A DNA stretch of 54,327 bases from a virus: IMG/VR virus record IMGVR_UViG_3300032246_002540, positions 1 to 54,327 of that record; one strand, 5' to 3'. Below the pieces are notes generated by a model. It saw nothing but the letters and a program-made list of their open reading frames with translations. It did no database searches and was not told the DNA's origin. Each line of letters starts with the position of its first letter. The first letter of the stretch is position 1. Both the position numbers and the translations under genes were made by a program. Below are positions 16,001 to 23,872 of the stretch, piece by piece.

Positions 16001-17245
16001 AAGACCTATACTACCAAGAATGGCAGATTGTATAAAAACATACCACGCAGTGAATTCAATATGAATAACATAGTGAGCGACTGGAAGAATCCACACGCTC
16101 AAAGTTTGAGTTTGAATCAATTATATGCAGACATCAGCACCATCACTGCGGATGTGCTGTATATCAAAACCAATGACACCTGGGGTCCTATAATCCCGCT
16201 GAATGAAATATATCCAAATGATCTGGATTTGATGTTGAGCGATATAGTGATAGCTATCGGCAACGTCAATACCAACACGTTGCCACAGTGGCAAACCAGT
16301 GTGCAGAGCGATGGGAAAATATTGGGCTTTCAAACCAGTGCTGTGCTGGCATATATGAAACCAGGCACTGGCGCACGTTCATTGTTCAACCTCAAGAAAA
16401 AAATACCCTACGACATCAAGGATATTCCCTTCGATGTTGATAGATATGTGTTGGACAACAACCAGGATGCCAACTTCGATCTGGTGAACCGCAAATGGTA
16501 TACCAAGGAATATACCACGTTCGATGTCAGTGCAAAGCCACCCATCGCACCCAGTGAAACAGTGGATTTTGCAGTGGATACTCCCTTCAGTATCATCGAC
16601 GGCAGCACCATTTTACCACTGGGCCAACTGGAAGGTTGGGACAACAACGGTTGGGATTATGGGGACACCAGCAATAATGGCTGGGATGGTGTTAACATCA
16701 GCAGCGCAGAATATTTCGCCAATCTGAATCTGGTGAGAATAAATGAGATCGGTGGTCTGGATGGTACCATCACTGATTATGATAATAAGACCATAGTGTT
16801 CAGCACACAAGAAAACTTTCCCAGTTACTTGGGTCTGCCACAGGATGGCTGGATACAAGACAACAGCACCATACCTGGTTACACAGAAAAACAAAATGGC
16901 ACTAGCACGATAAATTATCGCGGCGGTGTATGGCGAATCAATGTAGTGAACAACTTCTTGAGATTGACATTTGTCAAAGAAATAAACGTTAACCAAGTGG
17001 TTAGTGTGAGATTCGGCACCAAAGGCGGCAAAAATTACCAGTACAGCGGCACCCACATAGGTTTGGTTGCCCAAACTGTGCCAAAATATGAGTATCTGCC
17101 CGTTTCCTACATAACTATAGGACAAGCAACAACTTTTGATAGATCGAGTACACTGTTCATCAATAACGAAGATCAGTATACCACACCGATGACAAACGAT
17201 AAATATCTAAAGTTCCCAAAGATTGGAGTATTTAATAATGTCTAA
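13046..17245 (+). CDS. giant structural/adhesin protein with YHYH domain and Ig-like repeats
   Basis: 1399 residues. The N-terminal third contains a YHYH-type domain: GQYHYNDFSF near 150 and ILGWSIDGYPIYGPYGY near 195 are its landmarks. It is followed by at least four cadherin/Ig-like (He-PIG type) repeats, each marked by a P-P-G-L-x-L-x-x-x-x-G-x-x-x-G phrase, near residues 370, 485, 650 and 795 (LPPGLTLSDTGLISGT is one). The C-terminal half has no recognised domain but many Trp/Tyr/Asp residues. Such proteins form long fibres or whiskers that bind cell surfaces. It has its own late-type promoter and overlaps the next structural gene by 8 bases. Confidence 0.85.
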   Translation: MVSYSSSATNAQLGGERPDQAVTWNISETTINLIAPGLPYHSYGGENIVNATRQYYDLTWTNNGGKNISSSISIPLPFGAIGYALNGVAIHNPKAGQKGYDGKVSSYYPEWNYNSSTQSGKTLGYTFGDDLAGGQVTLNGQYHYNDFSFKSSWQTGVGHKAGSTITTGVSDASIVGYLNNSLTHSDGHSKILGWSIDGYPIYGPYGYNRPLDATSSVRKMLSGYVLNSTRIPIADKLPPVSIYPLGTFIEDFSFINVGDLDIHNGRYCVTPDFPNGTYAYFLTVNALDQPVYPYVIGTTFYGTPNLTANTGNTITTSGSYPVWITPVGDLGKIQALQFVELGLLAIDPLGDPTGADITFEVIAGKMPPGLQLDSSGQVTGNPQEKYSLDGVPFAVNQDRVSNFTVRSKNRSGKITDRNFSITVTGNYPPELLTSNFTPLGYFLDGIEVNTDPANLNYPALQLSAIDLNYDDTIVFKIRDGALPPGLTLSDTGLISGTVIPNVSNNLNLLPGWDDSGWQAAGWQFVTQSGNFIYQFTVEITDGKTTTNKNYQIIVYAHNDIRADNNAILADSTKVTSDTFDKRQPILLTKTMGDHSVFRSGNFFTFKFDGIDYDSVPVKYNIVGGAGTGWDNDVLGWDVGVFDVSEFSLPPGLTLDANTGWLTGHVPEFPGAAYGSLTSYNYVASGGDYQLDPITGTYYSVSPGTGNYTSDTNNYSKQYTFGIQVENFFDNTLVSPIRQFYITILGAIDLQVNWVTGTDLGLIDAGSVSQLKIEATAPSGRELYYSLKLGSKIPQGLALLNDGTISGRCSFQTFNLTDVDQYGNRVVTTFDQDNKAKGYYSAGTTFDQTYSFTVIAQDYSAKVVGEKTFNLTVNVITYEPYNDLYILCRPELPKREIINQILGNTDYFPLDDVYRYGDPWWGVQKDIKLLVGYGLTSSQSSSYVNAMQKRHYNKKLYFGDFHLAQAKDYLGIVLYEVIYVDILEDTKTYTTKNGRLYKNIPRSEFNMNNIVSDWKNPHAQSLSLNQLYADISTITADVLYIKTNDTWGPIIPLNEIYPNDLDLMLSDIVIAIGNVNTNTLPQWQTSVQSDGKILGFQTSAVLAYMKPGTGARSLFNLKKKIPYDIKDIPFDVDRYVLDNNQDANFDLVNRKWYTKEYTTFDVSAKPPIAPSETVDFAVDTPFSIIDGSTILPLGQLEGWDNNGWDYGDTSNNGWDGVNISSAEYFANLNLVRINEIGGLDGTITDYDNKTIVFSTQENFPSYLGLPQDGWIQDNSTIPGYTEKQNGTSTINYRGGVWRINVVNNFLRLTFVKEINVNQVVSVRFGTKGGKNYQYSGTHIGLVAQTVPKYEYLPVSYITIGQATTFDRSSTLFINNEDQYTTPMTNDKYLKFPKIGVFNNV

Positions 17246-18164
17246 TATCAACCCTAATAACATCAACGGTGCCTATCCGGTAGCAGGCGTTGATAACGAT
17301 AGCCAGGGCTTTAGAGACAATTTCACTAACATCAAGAATAACTTTACCTATGCTCAGGCCGAAATCAACGACCTGCAGAGCAAAGCTATCTTGAAAAGTG
17401 CATTGACTGGATCTACCCTGGATAACAACATGACAGGTGCTGTGCTCAGCAGCGCATCTATCAGAGATTTCCGTGAAATCCGCCAAGATAATGGTATCGT
17501 GGCCACTACAGTCACACTGGACCACAGCGTGGCGCACTATCAGACCGTGCAGACCAACGGCAGTGTCACACTGGCTTTCAGTAATCTGCCCACAGCTGGT
17601 TATATCGGCCGTATCCGTTTGAAACTGGTGGTAACAAACAGCAGCCACCGTTTGATCCTGCCCACGTTGAGTAACAGCAGTTACACCAGTAATGGTTGGG
17701 TAGGTACTCCTTATATCCTGGAATATGACAGCAGCACCAACAGCATCGGATTCACCCAAGCTGGAACAGGCACATACCATTTCGAATTCATCACCGATGA
17801 TGGTGGCAATACATTCATGATCCGTGATCTGACCCGCAATGGTCTGGCCAGCGATTACAAATATGCCAACATCAGTGCCAACAATTATAGCACGACAGTA
17901 CAAAATAAACTAATCCTGGATACCACTTTAGCTGGTTTAAGTAATATCTATGTTTACTTGCCCAACGTCCCAGTGGATGGACAGTTTGTCAGTATCAGTA
18001 CTATGCAGACAATCTACAGCAACCTGTATTTGATAGCCAACAGTTCAGCTGGTACTGTCATCCGCGGTAACGTCACTAGTTTGAACGGTAACAGCCACTT
18101 GGGTTACACCTACATTGGTAACAGCACTGCCACTGTCAACAAGTGGTTCCGTACCCAAGATTGA
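17238..18164 (+). CDS. virion structural protein
   Basis: 308 residues. The opening SNINPNNINGAYPVAGVDND and the following SQGFRDNFTNIKNNF are characteristic of structural proteins of aquatic T4-like phages. The start at 17238 has GGAG nine bases upstream; an earlier in-frame ATG at 17223 is deeper in the previous gene. Last of the three-gene structural run; a sigma70-type promoter begins just after its stop. Exact location in the particle unknown. Confidence 0.8.
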   Translation: MSNINPNNINGAYPVAGVDNDSQGFRDNFTNIKNNFTYAQAEINDLQSKAILKSALTGSTLDNNMTGAVLSSASIRDFREIRQDNGIVATTVTLDHSVAHYQTVQTNGSVTLAFSNLPTAGYIGRIRLKLVVTNSSHRLILPTLSNSSYTSNGWVGTPYILEYDSSTNSIGFTQAGTGTYHFEFITDDGGNTFMIRDLTRNGLASDYKYANISANNYSTTVQNKLILDTTLAGLSNIYVYLPNVPVDGQFVSISTMQTIYSNLYLIANSSAGTVIRGNVTSLNGNSHLGYTYIGNSTATVNKWFRTQD

Positions 18165-18168
18165 TTTA

Positions 18169-18197
18169 TTGACTCCTGGTACTTTTATTGTTATATT
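18169..18197 (+). promoter_or_regulatory. sigma70-type promoter for the mazG operon
   Basis: TTGACT at 18169-18174 and TATATT at 18192-18197 with 17 bases between. Start about 18204; AGGAG precedes the ATG at 18216. Confidence 0.75.
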
Positions 18198-18215
18198 GGT
18201 ATCAGGAGTATTTTT

Positions 18216-18635
18216 ATGAACATCGACCTCAAGAAATATCAAGATTTCGTTCTCACCGTCACTAGCGATGAAAGCAAACACGCTTATGCTTTCCAGGAGC
18301 GATTCGAAGAACTATGTCAATACCAGACTGATCAGACCAAGATAAATCCCCCTCTCTTGCTTACCGCAGGCATCGGCTTAGTCAGCGAAACTGGCGAATT
18401 CAACGAGATCATCAAGAAGATGCTGTTCCAGGGCAAACCCTTGAACAAAGAAAACCTGTTCCATATGAAGAGGGAATTGGGCGACATCATGTGGTATTGG
18501 ATGAATGCCTGTACTGCTCTGGGTCTGGATCCCAACGAAGTCATAGATGAGAATGTCAGAAAGCTGGAAGCCAGATATCCAGGCGGTGTATTCGATGCAC
18601 ACTATAGTGAAAACCGCAAAGAAGGTGATTTGTAA
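18216..18635 (+). CDS. mazG: MazG-like nucleotide pyrophosphohydrolase
   Basis: MazG-type enzymes hydrolyse NTPs or alarmone-like nucleotides to monophosphates. The metal-binding E-x-x-E-x(n)-E-x-x-D arrangement is visible: SETGEFNEIIKKMLF (E69, E72) and later HMKRELGDIMWYWM (E89, D92), with DENVRKLEARYPGG as the C-terminal helix typical of phage MazG. 139 residues is normal. First gene of an operon that runs into unknown proteins by 1-base overlaps. Confidence 0.9.
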   Translation: MNIDLKKYQDFVLTVTSDESKHAYAFQERFEELCQYQTDQTKINPPLLLTAGIGLVSETGEFNEIIKKMLFQGKPLNKENLFHMKRELGDIMWYWMNACTALGLDPNEVIDENVRKLEARYPGGVFDAHYSENRKEGDL

Positions 18636-18868
18636 TGCATCCATTGTTAGCTGATCTCAGTGGCAAAACCACGGACGAAATAGTCAAAACAATGAATGAC
18701 ATCTATAAGCGTATGGCGTTTGCCAGCAGGACTGGCAACCAAAATATGATGAGCCAGCTGCAAAACATCTTGGCCAGTTACAAAGAAGAGTTTGGTAAAC
18801 GGCAACAGGCCGAAGTGAAGGCAGCAGAAGAAAACCCCATCTTTAAAGACAGTTTGGACATAGGCTAA
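18635..18868 (+). CDS. small unknown phage protein
   Basis: 77 residues, all helical, with a KTTDEIVKTMNDIYKRMAFA start and NPIFKDSLDIG end. It overlaps genes on both sides by one base (TAATG), so it is translationally coupled to mazG. It resembles small proteins found in other T4-like phages; function not known. Confidence 0.7.
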   Translation: MHPLLADLSGKTTDEIVKTMNDIYKRMAFASRTGNQNMMSQLQNILASYKEEFGKRQQAEVKAAEENPIFKDSLDIG

Positions 18869-19524
18869 TGACAGATATGAGTTGGAGCAGCACCTGGAGT
18901 TGCTGTAGTGTTATCGACGACTACATCGGACCCTGCTATTATGATGTGAACATCAGTTTCGAGATGTTAACAACAGATAACTGGGAACAAACTGTGGTGT
19001 TTGGACGTATTCGTAGTTTGATCAAAGATCTGTATCAGGATGGATTGTTCATCAGTCTGGATAATCCCTTGCTGCCTATCTTGAAGGAAAAAACCAAACA
19101 GTTGACAGTGACTTTTCCCACGGTGCCCAACGATCTGATGATCAGTCTGGCCACTTGGAAAAAGATAGACAGCATCTGTGAAGGCCGTGCCAGGGTTAAC
19201 AATGTCATGATCAGTTGTGATCAGAGCGACAATCTAACAGTGCATTACGATGAAGATTTCGCTCACAGCCAAGAAACCATCACAGAGTTCAATCTGATGC
19301 CCTGGCCCGAACAGGCTGCTTGGTGGTATCGTGCAGATTCAGGCGTAAGCGACTGGATGGAAACTGCCAAAGACAAAAACAAATTGCACGTGGAAGTCAC
19401 AGATTGGCAACCACTGCTACAGTGGGATTACAAGCTGGATAAAACCAAAAAGAAAAACACAGACAATGTGGTGCCCCTCAAAAAAACCTGGAAACCAGAG
19501 GTCATAAGCGGTGATAAAACTTAG
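18868..19524 (+). CDS. unknown phage protein, 218 residues
   Basis: Begins MTDMSWSSTWSCCSVIDDYI and is rich in Trp (10 residues) and acidic residues. No signal peptide or motif recognised. It is coupled to the preceding gene by a 1-base overlap and overlaps the next by 14 bases. A Trp-rich, acidic protein beside fragment-like PolIII-alpha and MazG genes gives no safe hint of function. Confidence 0.65.
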   Translation: MTDMSWSSTWSCCSVIDDYIGPCYYDVNISFEMLTTDNWEQTVVFGRIRSLIKDLYQDGLFISLDNPLLPILKEKTKQLTVTFPTVPNDLMISLATWKKIDSICEGRARVNNVMISCDQSDNLTVHYDEDFAHSQETITEFNLMPWPEQAAWWYRADSGVSDWMETAKDKNKLHVEVTDWQPLLQWDYKLDKTKKKNTDNVVPLKKTWKPEVISGDKT

Positions 19525-20032
19525 CACTGATCGATGCCATAGGACGGTGGCCACCGACTCGGAATTGGCCCAGCTGTTATACGAACATCCAAACATTAAC
19601 CTGCAAGCCATCAATGTGGCAGATCCAGAAAAATATAACGGTGCGATCGCTGGTTTGTATCTGGACTGGCCGCTATTGAAAAAAGCTGAGTTCTTGACAG
19701 ATAATCCACAGACATTCCATTCAGCCAATCAGCAGATGTGGCTGATGCCTGCGGAATATCAGGATCTGGACATCGCACAATTTGTACTGAAACAGTGTGC
19801 GGATCAAAATGAACTACAACGTGCAGGACAAGAGCTGTTGGAATATCAGAATCGTGATCTTTTCGGTATGTTGTGTTATCTGAAATATCTGGTAGATGTG
19901 GCAAAGGAAAACGATGTTGTCTTGGGAGTCGGCCGCGGTTCGAGTGTTGCAAGTTTTGTATTATACCTATTGGGGGTGCATCGTATTCATAGCTTGCGCC
20001 ATAATCTGGACTTTGCGGAATTTATGCGTTAA
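19511..20032 (+). CDS. protein with a DNA polymerase III alpha (DnaE) fragment at its C-terminus
   Basis: 173 residues with a GTG start. The last 70 residues align with the palm of bacterial DnaE: DLFGMLCYLKYLVDVAKEND, then VLGVGRGSSVASFVLYLLGV, then a HNLDFAEFMR end corresponding to the L-x-F-E-R-F-L-N-P block. DnaE's catalytic D-x-D motif would follow directly, but the protein stops before it, so it cannot be a polymerase. The N-terminal 100 residues are not recognised. This phage has its own family B polymerase, so the fragment may be a decoy, regulator or partner. Not a broken gene: no downstream remainder is visible and the next gene has a good ribosome site. Confidence 0.75.
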   Translation: MIKLSTDRCHRTVATDSELAQLLYEHPNINLQAINVADPEKYNGAIAGLYLDWPLLKKAEFLTDNPQTFHSANQQMWLMPAEYQDLDIAQFVLKQCADQNELQRAGQELLEYQNRDLFGMLCYLKYLVDVAKENDVVLGVGRGSSVASFVLYLLGVHRIHSLRHNLDFAEFMR

Positions 20033-20035
20033 ATA
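20028..20035 (+). promoter_or_regulatory. late-type promoter variant GTTAAATA
   Basis: Matches the late motif except the third-from-left A. Predicted start about 20041, then AAGAGGA and ATG at 20054. Confidence 0.4.
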
Positions 20036-20053
20036 TACGAAAGAGGATGAGAA

Positions 20054-20476
20054 ATGAGCATACACAGAACAGCCACCGGCAAGTTTATCGATATAAACGC
20101 TTTGAAAATACAACAGGAACATACCATTGCCGTGGGTAACGCTCGCACCAATGCCAGGGGAGATCTGTTGGGACCTGGTGGCCAGATCGTCAAGACACGT
20201 GATCAGATAATGACGGAATTCTACCAGGGCCAAGTGGGTAGACCCGCTACAAGCAGCCCAATCAGTCACAGCACAGAGCAGGCTCAAAGTCAGGCTGTGG
20301 CAGATATCTTCGCGGATCCAACGGAATCAGGTATGGATTTGATCAACAACAGTGCAGAAGTTCCCAATGAAGTGATCAGTCCTACCAATAATGCCACACC
20401 GTCAGGTGTGGCCGATGCCATCGCAAAAAGCGCAGAACTGGCTGCACGACTCAAAACATCGAGAAATCGCATATGA
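20054..20476 (+). CDS. conserved T4-like phage protein of unknown function
   Basis: 140 residues. The first half (MSIHRTATGKFIDINALKIQ, then VGNARTNARGDLLGPGGQIV) is a recurring N-terminal theme of an uncharacterised protein of aquatic T4-like phages; the second half is Ala/Ser/Asn-rich and probably disordered. It has a late-type promoter variant, suggesting late expression, and an ATGA overlap with the co-chaperonin gene. Confidence 0.75.
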   Translation: MSIHRTATGKFIDINALKIQQEHTIAVGNARTNARGDLLGPGGQIVKTRDQIMTEFYQGQVGRPATSSPISHSTEQAQSQAVADIFADPTESGMDLINNSAEVPNEVISPTNNATPSGVADAIAKSAELAARLKTSRNRI

Positions 20477-20865
20477 CACAAATCGAATTAATGAAGCAAC
20501 GCAGTAGTCTGTTGCATTATGAAACAGACTATCGCAAGATCACTCCCACCAAGGACAACATCCTGGTAGCTGATATGGACTTTGGTGAGCGTATCAGCAA
20601 GGGCGGTATCCTGATGATCGACGATGATAAAAAATCCCACGGCATCCGCCCCCGTTGGTGCCGCGTCATCGCCGTGGGTTACAAACAGGAAGATGTAAAA
20701 CCTGGAGAATGGTTATTGGTAGCACACGGACGCTGGACCCGTGGCCTGGATATGACCGACGAAAATGGTGAAACTGTGACAGTGCGCCTGGTAGATCCCA
20801 AAGAAATCCTGATGGCAAGCGACGAGATGCCCACAGATGATACTATTGCAAATACAATTAGCTAA
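20473..20865 (+). CDS. GroES/gp31-like co-chaperonin
   Basis: Co-chaperonins cap GroEL; T4 uses gp31 to fold its capsid protein. The 130-residue protein follows the Cpn10 plan: PTKDNILVADMDFGERISKG (25-44), a mobile-loop segment GGILMIDDDKKSHGIRPRW, then CRVIAVGYKQEDVKPGEWLL and a roof-type VAHGRWTRGLDM, ending in a VRLVDPKEILM strand as in GroES (...ESDILAI). The N- and C-terminal extensions are longer than GroES, as in phage versions. Coupled to the upstream gene by ATGA. Confidence 0.82.
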   Translation: MTQIELMKQRSSLLHYETDYRKITPTKDNILVADMDFGERISKGGILMIDDDKKSHGIRPRWCRVIAVGYKQEDVKPGEWLLVAHGRWTRGLDMTDENGETVTVRLVDPKEILMASDEMPTDDTIANTIS

Positions 20866-20893
20866 ATCAGCAGAAATGTGTTAGTATAAACTT

Positions 20894-21820
20894 ATGAAAA
20901 ATTATCTTTGGACTGAACGATATCGCCCACAGACTGTGGCAGAATATGTATGGCGTGATTCCGAACAAGAGAAACAAGTTCTCAACTGGATCACAGATAA
21001 AAATATCCCCCACTTGTTGTTTAGTGGGGGCCCTGGCACAGGCAAAACCACACTTGCCAAAGTGCTACTGAAAGAACTGGATGTGCAATCTTATGATGTA
21101 CTGCTGGTAAACGCCAGCCGTGACAACAATGTGGATTTCATTCGCGACAAGATCGAACGCTTTGTCAGCACTATGCCATTTGGATCATACAAAGTGGTGT
21201 TGTTGGACGAAGCTGACTATCTCAGTCCCAATGCACAGGCCGTGTTGCGTGGTCTCATGGAGACTTACAGTCTCAGCGCAAGGTTCATCTTGACTTGCAA
21301 CTATCCCAACAAGATCATTCCAGCATTGCACAGCAGATGCCAAGGGTTCCACATCGAGAAGCTGGATAAAACAGAATTCACAGCCAGGGTGGCAACAGTC
21401 CTGGTGACAGAGGGCGTGGAGTTCGATCTGGAAGTGTTGGACAGTTATGTAACTGCCAGCTATCCTGATCTGAGAAAATGTATCAACAGCATCCAGGCAG
21501 CTAGTCTAGATGGTGTGCTGGCATCGGTCACCAGCGATAGTGGCACCACCGCAGACTACAGATTGGCAGCAGTGGATATGTTCAAGGCCGGGCGCATAAG
21601 AGAAGCGCGAAAACTGCTTTGCAGCCAGGTACGTCCTGATGAAATGGAAGATATCTTCCGTTGGATGTATGACAACCTGGACTTGTGGGCACAGGATGAA
21701 ATGTTGCAGGACAAAGCCATCGTGATCATACGCAATGGGCTTGTTAACCATAGCATGGTGGCAGACACAGAGATCAATCTCAGTGCCACACTATGCGAAC
21801 TTGCAGAACTGGAAAGATGA
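20894..21820 (+). CDS. 44: clamp loader ATPase, gp44-type
   Basis: Loads the gp45 clamp onto primed DNA for the phage polymerase. The 308-residue AAA+ protein has Walker A FSGGPGTGKTTLAK (about 43-56), Walker B VVLLDEADYLSP (about 99-110), a sensor 1 FILTCNYPNKII and the S-R-C clamp-loader arginine-finger motif in LHSRCQGFH. The C-terminal collar helices fit RFC small-subunit-type proteins. It is not next to gp45 as in T4; gp43 and gp45 lie 24-27 kb downstream. A second, smaller loader subunit of T4 (gp62) is not evident next to it. Confidence 0.93.
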   Translation: MKNYLWTERYRPQTVAEYVWRDSEQEKQVLNWITDKNIPHLLFSGGPGTGKTTLAKVLLKELDVQSYDVLLVNASRDNNVDFIRDKIERFVSTMPFGSYKVVLLDEADYLSPNAQAVLRGLMETYSLSARFILTCNYPNKIIPALHSRCQGFHIEKLDKTEFTARVATVLVTEGVEFDLEVLDSYVTASYPDLRKCINSIQAASLDGVLASVTSDSGTTADYRLAAVDMFKAGRIREARKLLCSQVRPDEMEDIFRWMYDNLDLWAQDEMLQDKAIVIIRNGLVNHSMVADTEINLSATLCELAELER

Positions 21821-22104
21821 TGGTCAAGAGTAATTTTTATATCGTAGCAACGTATCTGAGTGTGCCCAGGAAGGGCATCAAGACCGGCAAGCCCGAAATG
21901 CAGACCAACGAAGCCATCAGATGCACCAAGAACCTCAAGCGCAAAGACCAGACCGACAGCAGCGTGATACTGGACGTGGCTAATCAGCGTGTGATCAAGA
22001 ACCGATTCAGCGATACCCAGACTTTCGAAGAGTTATACCAGTATTACATCACCAATTTTGGCGACTACATCAATGAATGGCTAAAGCTACAGCTGGTAAG
22101 ATGA
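21817..22104 (+). CDS. conserved phage protein following the clamp loader
   Basis: 95 residues with an ATGA overlap to gp44. It opens MMVKSNFYIVATYLSVPRKG and is a conserved small protein of aquatic T4-like phages. It occupies the place of gp62 relative to gp44 in T4, but it is about half that size and I see no similarity, so no loader role is claimed. Confidence 0.75.
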   Translation: MMVKSNFYIVATYLSVPRKGIKTGKPEMQTNEAIRCTKNLKRKDQTDSSVILDVANQRVIKNRFSDTQTFEELYQYYITNFGDYINEWLKLQLVR

Positions 22105-22427
22105 ACAGTATACTGAACGTTATACACAGTCAGTATAAAAGAACACGTAAACGCAAGTTTACTGACAGAGAAAAAGTATTACTAAGACCCCTGGCAGAAG
22201 TGGTGGCCATACTGGATGGCAATGCTTTCTGGGGGTTGACTATAGACGATGATGGCAATGATACCTGGTGGGAACAATACTTGCCAGAAGCCTGGATGAT
22301 ATATCGCAATAATCCAGCTGTGCTAGAAGGCACCAGTTGGTACAAAGATCATACACCGGAAAACGATACGGTTAAAGATGCTTATGACAACTGGCGCCTG
22401 TTAAAGATATTATCTAGAAAAAGTTAA
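22101..22427 (+). CDS. conserved phage protein, 108 residues
   Basis: The ATG at 22101 overlaps the preceding stop as ATGA; an in-frame ATG at 22077 would only add eight residues. It contains HSQYKRTRKRKFTDREKVLL, RPLAEVVAILDGNAFWGLTI and WWEQYLPEAWMIYR, a pattern typical of a small conserved protein in T4-like phages near replication genes. Function unknown. It converges with phoH, the two stops overlapping by 4 bases. Confidence 0.75.
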   Translation: MNSILNVIHSQYKRTRKRKFTDREKVLLRPLAEVVAILDGNAFWGLTIDDDGNDTWWEQYLPEAWMIYRNNPAVLEGTSWYKDHTPENDTVKDAYDNWRLLKILSRKS

Positions 22428-23164
22428 ATGTCTCCATAAATTCGCAGCACTTCTTCAACGGCAGGATGTCTTTCGATATCTTTGCCTGTAAATTCTATGC
22501 ACCTGACGTATTCGCTGTCAGCGAAGTCTTCCATCAATTTGCTGAAATCTAGCAGTCCATTCTCGCCTTCCTTGCGATCGGTCTGCCTCACATCCCCCGT
22601 AACCAGTATGCGACTGCCATCACCTATGCGTGTGAGCAGCATCTTCATCTGATTGGGAGTGGCATTCTGCATCTCGTCTGCTATGATCAGACTGTTCTTG
22701 AACGTACGGCCACGCATGAAAGCCAGTGGGCATATTTCAATTATCTCATTTTCCAGCATTGTTGCCGACTCACGGGGAGTGTAATATTCGTGCAGCACGT
22801 CAAACAGGGGTTTTGTCCAAGGTTCCATCTTCTGTGTGAGATTACCTGGTAAAAAGCCGTGTTTCTCGTTTTCCACACCCACCGCTGGTCTGGTTACAAC
22901 AATCTTATCGATTTCTTTATTTTTCAGTGCTCTGATTGCTGCCTGCATCGCTAGCAGTGTCTTGCCTGTTCCGGCTGGGCCAGTGGCGATGATAACGCTG
23001 ATGCTGTTATCTAAAAGTAATTCCAAATATCGTTCTTGATTTAAATTCCTGGGGATTATCTCTACTTTTCGTTTCTTTTCTGGATATTTTAGAAAAGGTT
23101 CTATGTTAGTCACGTTGTTTTGAAATGAGTGGTTATTACTACGGTGCTTCCGCTTGTGCTGCAT
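22424..23164 (-). CDS. phoH: PhoH-like ATPase
   Basis: PhoH is a P-loop ATPase common in aquatic phages. In 246 residues there is Walker A ATGPAGTGKT (about 60-69), the PhoH block VVTRPAVGVENEKHGFLPG, Walker B SLIIADEMQN (about 158-167) and SRILVTGDVRQTD. The helicase-like order fits the family. The N-terminal 30 residues are basic and low-complexity. It is on the minus strand, converging with the 22101 gene and diverging from the 23270 gene. No role can be proven; it is often called phosphate-stress related. Confidence 0.95.
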   Translation of the reverse strand: MQHKRKHRSNNHSFQNNVTNIEPFLKYPEKKRKVEIIPRNLNQERYLELLLDNSISVIIATGPAGTGKTLLAMQAAIRALKNKEIDKIVVTRPAVGVENEKHGFLPGNLTQKMEPWTKPLFDVLHEYYTPRESATMLENEIIEICPLAFMRGRTFKNSLIIADEMQNATPNQMKMLLTRIGDGSRILVTGDVRQTDRKEGENGLLDFSKLMEDFADSEYVRCIEFTGKDIERHPAVEEVLRIYGDI

Positions 23165-23269
23165 TTGATTTTTTCTTCAGGCTGGTTGTAGCCCAAAGTA
23201 TTTAAGATAGTGACCAGCAAGTTCTATATACAGACGTGACAGTGTCTGATCTGGCTAAATATCCTTACG

Positions 23270-23872
23270 ATGAGTGATATTAAACGTAACTTAGAAAGCA
23301 TCAAAAAGATTTTCATGTCCGACGCAAGTCTGGATATGTTATGTGATTTTGAGCGTGTGTTGGACAATATGGACTTCTATGCGTTTCCCAACTGGCGTTT
23401 GGGAGAACTGGTGGAAGGTCCCAAGGTAAGCAAGTATTGGGTACAATGCACATTCATGTGGCCCAAGGATCGTATGCCAGATCCTGCTGCGGCCAAACGT
23501 CTGTTGCCCTACGGCGCCAGGATCACATATGAAAAGAAAAAAATCAAAGTACCAGTAAAGATCGAATCACCAGCTGATTATCGTCCTGGCAGCAAGAAAG
23601 GCAAGCTAGTGGATTTTCCAGTCTGGTATGTGGAAATGATGCTTCCTAAAAAATTGATGAGTGATATCAAACAGGGCAGTGTGGATATCGCCGGCGAAGA
23701 AGTGGATCTCAGCGATCTGCAAAACAGTATGGAAAAAGGCCTCACAGACCAGAGTGCTACCACTCAGCAACAGGGCCAGCCTCAACCCAATACTCCACAA
23801 CAACCACAAGTACCAGTACAAGGAGGCGGTCCAAATGCAGCACAAGCCGGCGCACCACCACCAACTTTCTGA
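23270..23872 (+). CDS. conserved T4-like phage protein with Pro/Gln-rich tail
   Basis: 200 residues. The first 150 contain a long conserved-looking domain (LDMLCDFERVLDNMDFYAFP, then NWRLGELVEGPKVSKYWV, then TFMWPKDRMPDPAAAKRLL), followed by a disordered tail rich in Q, P, G and A. A degenerate late-type motif GCTAAATA at 23254-23261 lies just upstream, and no Shine-Dalgarno is seen. Function unknown; similar proteins occur in other aquatic T4-like phages. Confidence 0.8.
   Translation: MSDIKRNLESIKKIFMSDASLDMLCDFERVLDNMDFYAFPNWRLGELVEGPKVSKYWVQCTFMWPKDRMPDPAAAKRLLPYGARITYEKKKIKVPVKIESPADYRPGSKKGKLVDFPVWYVEMMLPKKLMSDIKQGSVDIAGEEVDLSDLQNSMEKGLTDQSATTQQQGQPQPNTPQQPQVPVQGGGPNAAQAGAPPPTF

Noticed and set aside
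11367-18164. Frequent AGC/AGT and GGCACA-like short repeats in the structural genes
   Set aside because: They follow from Ser/Gly/Thr-rich proteins and AGC codon preference, not from a DNA repeat or CRISPR array; spacing is irregular.
19511-20032. Pseudogene of a bacterial dnaE
   Set aside because: The frame is intact with a start overlapping its neighbour and a normal stop; no remaining dnaE sequence follows.
21817-22104. gp62 small clamp loader subunit
   Set aside because: Right position after gp44 but half the expected size and no recognisable similarity.
22428-23164. + strand open frames under phoH
   Set aside because: They are shadows of the minus-strand PhoH gene, whose Walker motifs are clear.
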